Source: Hyphochytrium catenoides (lineage: Eukaryota > Sar > Hyphochytriomycetes > Hyphochytriales > Hyphochytriaceae). From it: a DNA stretch of 35,274 nt. The translations under genes were made by a program, and so were the position numbers. The stretch lies in NCBI GenBank assembly GCA_900088475.1, contig FLMG01004074.1, positions 3,740-39,013 on the forward strand, in the 5' to 3' direction. A model generated the notes under the pieces. It had not been told where the DNA came from and did no database searches. It saw nothing but the letters and a program-made list of their open reading frames with translations. Shown piece after piece: positions 32,084 to 35,274 of this stretch. Position 1 is the stretch's first letter, and each line of letters starts with the position of its first letter.

Positions 32084-32809
32084 TCACATGTAGACACGAG
32101 CATAAGGAGTCAATGGTTGACGAGACGTAGCCATATCATAGAACTGGTGGCAGTGTGCATCAGCTAGAAGAGAATAGAGCTCGTCTGCATCTTGAGGAGG
32201 GAGAGTGACCTCGTGGTTGCCGGTCTCGAAGCTCATCAGCATCTCATGGGAAGAGACAGCGTGGGCGGGAATGTAGCTTCTGCCGTCCATCTTCATATAG
32301 TTTACAGGTTCCATAAGGTCCAGTTGGTGGGATGCAAAGTAGCCAGGGGTAGGCAGGAAGGACACTCCTCCTATTCTTGCCTTCTTTAGCACTGGTTCTC
32401 CAAGTCTATAGTCGCCAAAGGCGTATCCATAGGTCTCTGCATCCAGTTCTCTTTCGTCGTCATCAGAAGCAACCGAGGCGATAGATAGCCGTTGCTGATA
32501 CTCTTCTAGAGAGCCAAAGCTTGAGTCCGAAGGTAGATCAGAGCTAGCGAGAACGTTAAGGAAGGCAAGCTTGGTGTCGTTCAGTCTTGTGGGGCTTTCC
32601 TCGGGGTCAGAGGATGTCTCAGACGCAGCAGCAAGATCCTTGATTGATCTTCTCTTCAATAGAAGACGGCGCTGGTTGACAATCTGTCGTTGACGATGGA
32701 ACTCACAGAGCGTGTGTGCCTTTCCATTGCTCTTCACTGCGCGCTCATTGGAGCACTTGCCAGACTTGTATTTGCAGCGACCGCGATGAGAAGGACCTTC
32801 AGCCGTCAT
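32084..32809 (-). CDS. C-x6-C-x15-C-x2-H finger protein, stramenopile type (241 aa)
   Basis: A probable DNA- or RNA-binding regulator. Single exon, ATG at 32809 to a stop at 32084. Residues 12-38 form a compact finger: Cys12, Cys19, Cys35 and His38, written CKYKSGKCSNERAVKSNG then HTLCEFHRQRQ, followed by a basic QRRLLLKRR arm. I recall this GKC.NERA..NG..H.LCE.HR pattern from many oomycete and heterokont algal proteins; the three-Cys one-His plan resembles the plant WRC finger but with different spacing. The rest is acidic and Ser-rich (ETSSDPEESP, SDDDERELDAE), as in an activation region, with no further domain. An ATATATAT stretch lies only 9-16 nt before the ATG, too close for a TATA box unless the leader is minimal. 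Function is inferred from the finger only. Confidence 0.75.
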   Translation of the reverse strand: MTAEGPSHRGRCKYKSGKCSNERAVKSNGKAHTLCEFHRQRQIVNQRRLLLKRRSIKDLAAASETSSDPEESPTRLNDTKLAFLNVLASSDLPSDSSFGSLEEYQQRLSIASVASDDDERELDAETYGYAFGDYRLGEPVLKKARIGGVSFLPTPGYFASHQLDLMEPVNYMKMDGRSYIPAHAVSSHEMLMSFETGNHEVTLPPQDADELYSLLADAHCHQFYDMATSRQPLTPYARVYM

Positions 32810-33426
32810 CTTGTCTGATATATATGTGGGGAAGTGGGTATTGAGCTGTTTGTTTGTTCACTTGGCCGCCGATGCCTCTTTGTAGATGTTAAGAGGGTAT
32901 TTAGGAGCCAGGTTGCGATGAAGCAGAGGAGAGACGCAACGCCCGAACAGGAAGTTTGGAAGTGAGAAGATGATTGTATGGGAGATGTTGCGGTAGAGGG
33001 CAAGAGTTCAGGTCTAACTTTTGCCTCCTTCTTTCTCACTGTTGTTCGTTTCTCTCTTCCTTCTTCGACGTGGAAGATGTGATGCCTGCTAACTCTGCTT
33101 CCGGCTCCTCTGTTTGCGTCTAAAGGGGAGAGTGAAGAACGAGAAAGAGCGGGAAACAAAGGAAGAGTTGAGGTTCAGCCTTATAGCGACATAGAGGGGA
33201 ACAGGAGGAGAGAAGTGTAGGTCCTGCTGAGGGTAGAGATTGAGAGAGGAAAGGAGGGAACAAGAGAGAGACGTGCGGTGTATCCTTACTCGTCACTCAA
33301 AGTGATCGCACATTTCCCCCTCTCATGAAGGTGGTGACTGAGTGCGAGTAGGAGGAAAGGAGCGATGGACTGTACAGTAGTAATGGTCACAATGGGGGAG
33401 GAGCGTCAAGCACTTCCTCCAATCTT
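32810..33426. other. upstream of finger gene, no gene seen
   Basis: Probable promoter and leader of the minus-strand finger gene. It is pyrimidine-rich on that strand at 33024-33065 read as plus (TTTGCCTCCTTCTTTCTC), purine-rich near 33140-33275. A 117-codon minus frame ending at 32806 overlaps the ATG region and shows no protein signature. Confidence 0.5.
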
Positions 33427-33466
33427 GAAGAGAGAGAGAGAGAGATCTGGCACTTCCATGGGACAT

Positions 33467-33501
<35 letters not shown>

Positions 33502-33519
33502 GGCACTTCCATGGGACAT

Positions 33520-33550
<31 letters not shown>
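33427..33550. repeat. 53-bp tandem repeat: 24-bp unique unit plus (GA)n
   Basis: The 24-bp word CTGGCACTTCC-ATGGGACATCATC (shown split) occurs at 33447-33470 and 33500-33523, each flanked by GA runs, giving a 53-bp period. It is probably a product of slippage or unequal exchange between GA tracts. Confidence 0.9.
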
Positions 33551-33551
<1 letters not shown>

Positions 33552-33594
33552 CCCAGAGGCAGGATGGAAGGTAGTTTTTAAAGGTCTTGCCTTC

Positions 33595-33616
33595 ACTCTC
33601 TCTCTCTCTCTCTCTT
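33595..33616. repeat. (TC)11 tract opposite in sense to the GA repeats
   Basis: A pure TC run 45 bp after the GA-rich tandem repeat. The two could pair as a large GA:CT hairpin spanning about 33471-33616. Confidence 0.85.
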
Positions 33617-33617
33617 T

Positions 33618-34861
33618 GCCTACAAAGGGTGGGAGGACGCTCATCTTGATGGAGAACATCGCCAAATGAGTCCAAAAGTAATGGAAGATTACGAGACAGA
33701 GCCGTCCAGAGAGAAACTATGATTGCAGACAGAGTAAACGTAGAATAGTAGTGACATTACCTGACAAAGTAAGAGAGAGATCTAGCAACCACCCAAGTAG
33801 AGAGCTGAGAGAGATATGGAAAGCAAAGAGACAGAGTGGACTGGGTGGGACAGGTATGGGTGCCCTCAAGTCATTCTACTCCCTCATAAAGGCCAAAGAG
33901 TATCTTTCCGACCTATTCTCTCACCCACAGATTTGACTCCTACCTACGCTCCTCTAAAGAAACTGTGAGAATCCACGTGTGACGCTGGTCAGTTGTGCAT
34001 TTCTTCCTGATCAGAACCTCATGAGGCTAAGAATTATTTAGGAGCAGTTCTAGATTAAGGTTAGGACTGCCACGACTTCAATGATCTGGGGATTACTTGC
34101 CAGGCTTCTCTTAGGCATTTTAGAACCTAAGACTAGGCAACCAATAAAGAAAAAGATCTACAGAGCATCATGCAGTATCCTAAGAATTACAGACAGTCGA
34201 CTAGTGCGTTCTTTTCCTTTTTAGACAGAAGAAAATCAACTTTCTATTTCCCAGGGACATCGGTCTAAAGTGGCCATAGTATAAAGCATAAGATGTTTCC
34301 CCTTGTTCTAAATGGATTTAGGTCGATCGATGCAGCCCACAGATTCTGTCGAAGTATTCGGTTCAGCCAAGGGTCTCTCCTTATTAGTGATACTGTATCC
34401 TTCTCCCCGTCTAAAACCCCAATAACAAATGTATGGGCTAGGCCCTGCAAACCTTTGGACTTGTGTCCGTTGTCTTGGGCACTATGCAACGCCTGGAATT
34501 TGTGGCTTACGATCATCCAGCAAGTCCAAAGGCTGTGAGATAGGGGGAGGACGATGACATGCCGGCCTACCTGTCCGCCTTTATTTAGACAGAAGAGAGG
34601 TGACTAAAAACGAATTTATAGGTTCTGGCAATCTTTCGTCTTAGGGTTCAAGAATCTTTGGGTTTCTTTTTGATATCCAGGTTACCTCTATTTTGGGAGT
34701 TTTATTGTTATCTACGCGCTATTGGGTTACATGGGTCTTTTCTCTTTTGACCTAGGTTTCGGGTTTATTGAGGTGAGAGAAAGTTCTTCAGAAACATTGG
34801 GCTGCTCTCTCTTGTTTAGTACTTCTTTGTAAAGACAGAGCAAGGGAGAGCCAGAATGAAC
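33618..34861. other. no clear gene; decayed-looking open frames
   Basis: A plus frame open from 33690 to 33936 has protein-like composition near its end (GALKSFYSLIKAKEYLSDLF). Others near 34064-34220 and 34293-34538, with an antisense frame at 34265-34516, also look mildly protein-like, but stops separate them and none matches a family I know. It could be a decayed mobile element. No terminal repeats are seen. Confidence 0.35.
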
Positions 34862-34874
34862 GGAGGAAGAGACA

Positions 34875-34913
34875 AAAAAAGAGAGAGAAAGAGAAAACGA
34901 GAGAGAGAGAGAA

Positions 34914-34948
<35 letters not shown>

Positions 34949-34952
34949 AAAA
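34875..34952. repeat. imperfect GA-rich microsatellite
   Basis: GAGAGA blocks broken by AAA. By the polarity rule in this window it may belong to an intron or UTR of a minus-strand gene at the right edge. Confidence 0.9.
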
Positions 34953-35183
34953 GTAGCCAGGCAACAGGAGAGACAAACCTTGGGAAAGCTAACCAGGAGA
35001 CGAGGTGCTAGTAGCCTCCAGAATGGGGGATAATTCCTATGTGTCCTGCAGAGAACAAAGCGAAGGAAAGAAAGAAGAGCTCTTGCTCCCTCTCTCTCTT
35101 AGGTCGTTAGCAGCCAAAGTTGAATTTGAGGGCGATCGGACTTGTTACCTGCTCTTTTCTCCCCCCAAAGGTCATGGTCCATA

Positions 35184-35257
35184 GACAGAGAGAGAAAGAA
35201 GGGAAGAGAGAGAGAGAGAGAGGTAGAGAAAGAGAGAGAGAGAGAAAGAGAGAGAGG
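35184..35257. repeat. imperfect GA-rich microsatellite near window end
   Basis: A second GA-rich block with AAAG and GGTA interruptions. The 230 bases between it and the preceding block hold no gene I can see. Confidence 0.9.
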
Positions 35258-35274
35258 ATGATGTACTATTAGCA

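Noticed and set aside
33690-34538. Possible reverse-transcriptase remnant
   Set aside because: Open fragments have mildly protein-like composition, but no RT motif (such as a YxDD box), no terminal repeats and no poly(A) tail were found.
1-35274. CRISPR arrays, rRNA, prokaryotic operons, riboswitches
   Set aside because: None seen; splice structure shows a eukaryotic nuclear genome.

Overview
This is a eukaryotic nuclear window. Genes are split by GT..AG introns of about 50 to 450 nt, untranslated and intronic DNA is full of GA/CT microsatellites, and there are no operons, Shine-Dalgarno sites or CRISPR arrays. Several features point to a stramenopile (heterokont) alga or protist: a C-x6-C-x15-C-x2-H finger with a GKC.NERA..NG..H.LCE.HR core that I associate with oomycete and algal genomes, ankyrin repeats of the LPLHxA type, and plant-type versions of complex I and fatty-acid-amide-hydrolase-like proteins. 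The exact lineage is an inference. All homology calls come from recognised motifs, not from a search.

Layout. Bases 1-3792 are gene-poor, with dispersed repeats and one tiny His-rich ORF. At 3793-7346 (+) lies an eight-exon amidase-signature enzyme of 629 aa whose Lys-cisSer-Ser triad is complete. Bases 7347-11569 are gene-poor and hold a 143-aa intronless ORF (8404-8835, -). Its start codon sits in one arm of a perfect 19-bp inverted repeat, and the other arm holds a second, divergent ATG. At 11570-17956 (-) is the largest subunit of transcription factor TFIIIC (GTF3C1 / tau138 family). I rebuilt it as nine exons, about 1637 aa, with matching phase at every junction; only the first exon is doubtful. 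Bases 17957-19361 are an intergenic stretch with a weak small ORF. At 19362-26204 (+) is a seven-exon gene for a protein of about 1660 aa with eight ankyrin motifs and long charged coiled-coil-like stretches. At 26696-28351 (+) is a four-exon unknown gene of 262 aa. At 28622-29205 (-), convergent to it, are the last two exons of the small mitochondrial complex I subunit of the NUXM / plant 20.9 kDa family. Bases 29206-32083 are mostly non-coding with a 47-bp direct duplication. At 32084-32809 (-) is the single-exon finger protein (241 aa). The rest, to 35274, is GA-rich with a 53-bp tandem repeat and no convincing gene.

The genes do not form a pathway. They are housekeeping (Pol III transcription, respiration, amide hydrolysis) plus lineage-specific genes. 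I found no clear new biological system. The items most worth checking are the mirrored start codons on the 19-bp inverted repeat, the way CT-tract polarity follows the transcribed strand, and the unknown N-terminal region of the ankyrin protein.
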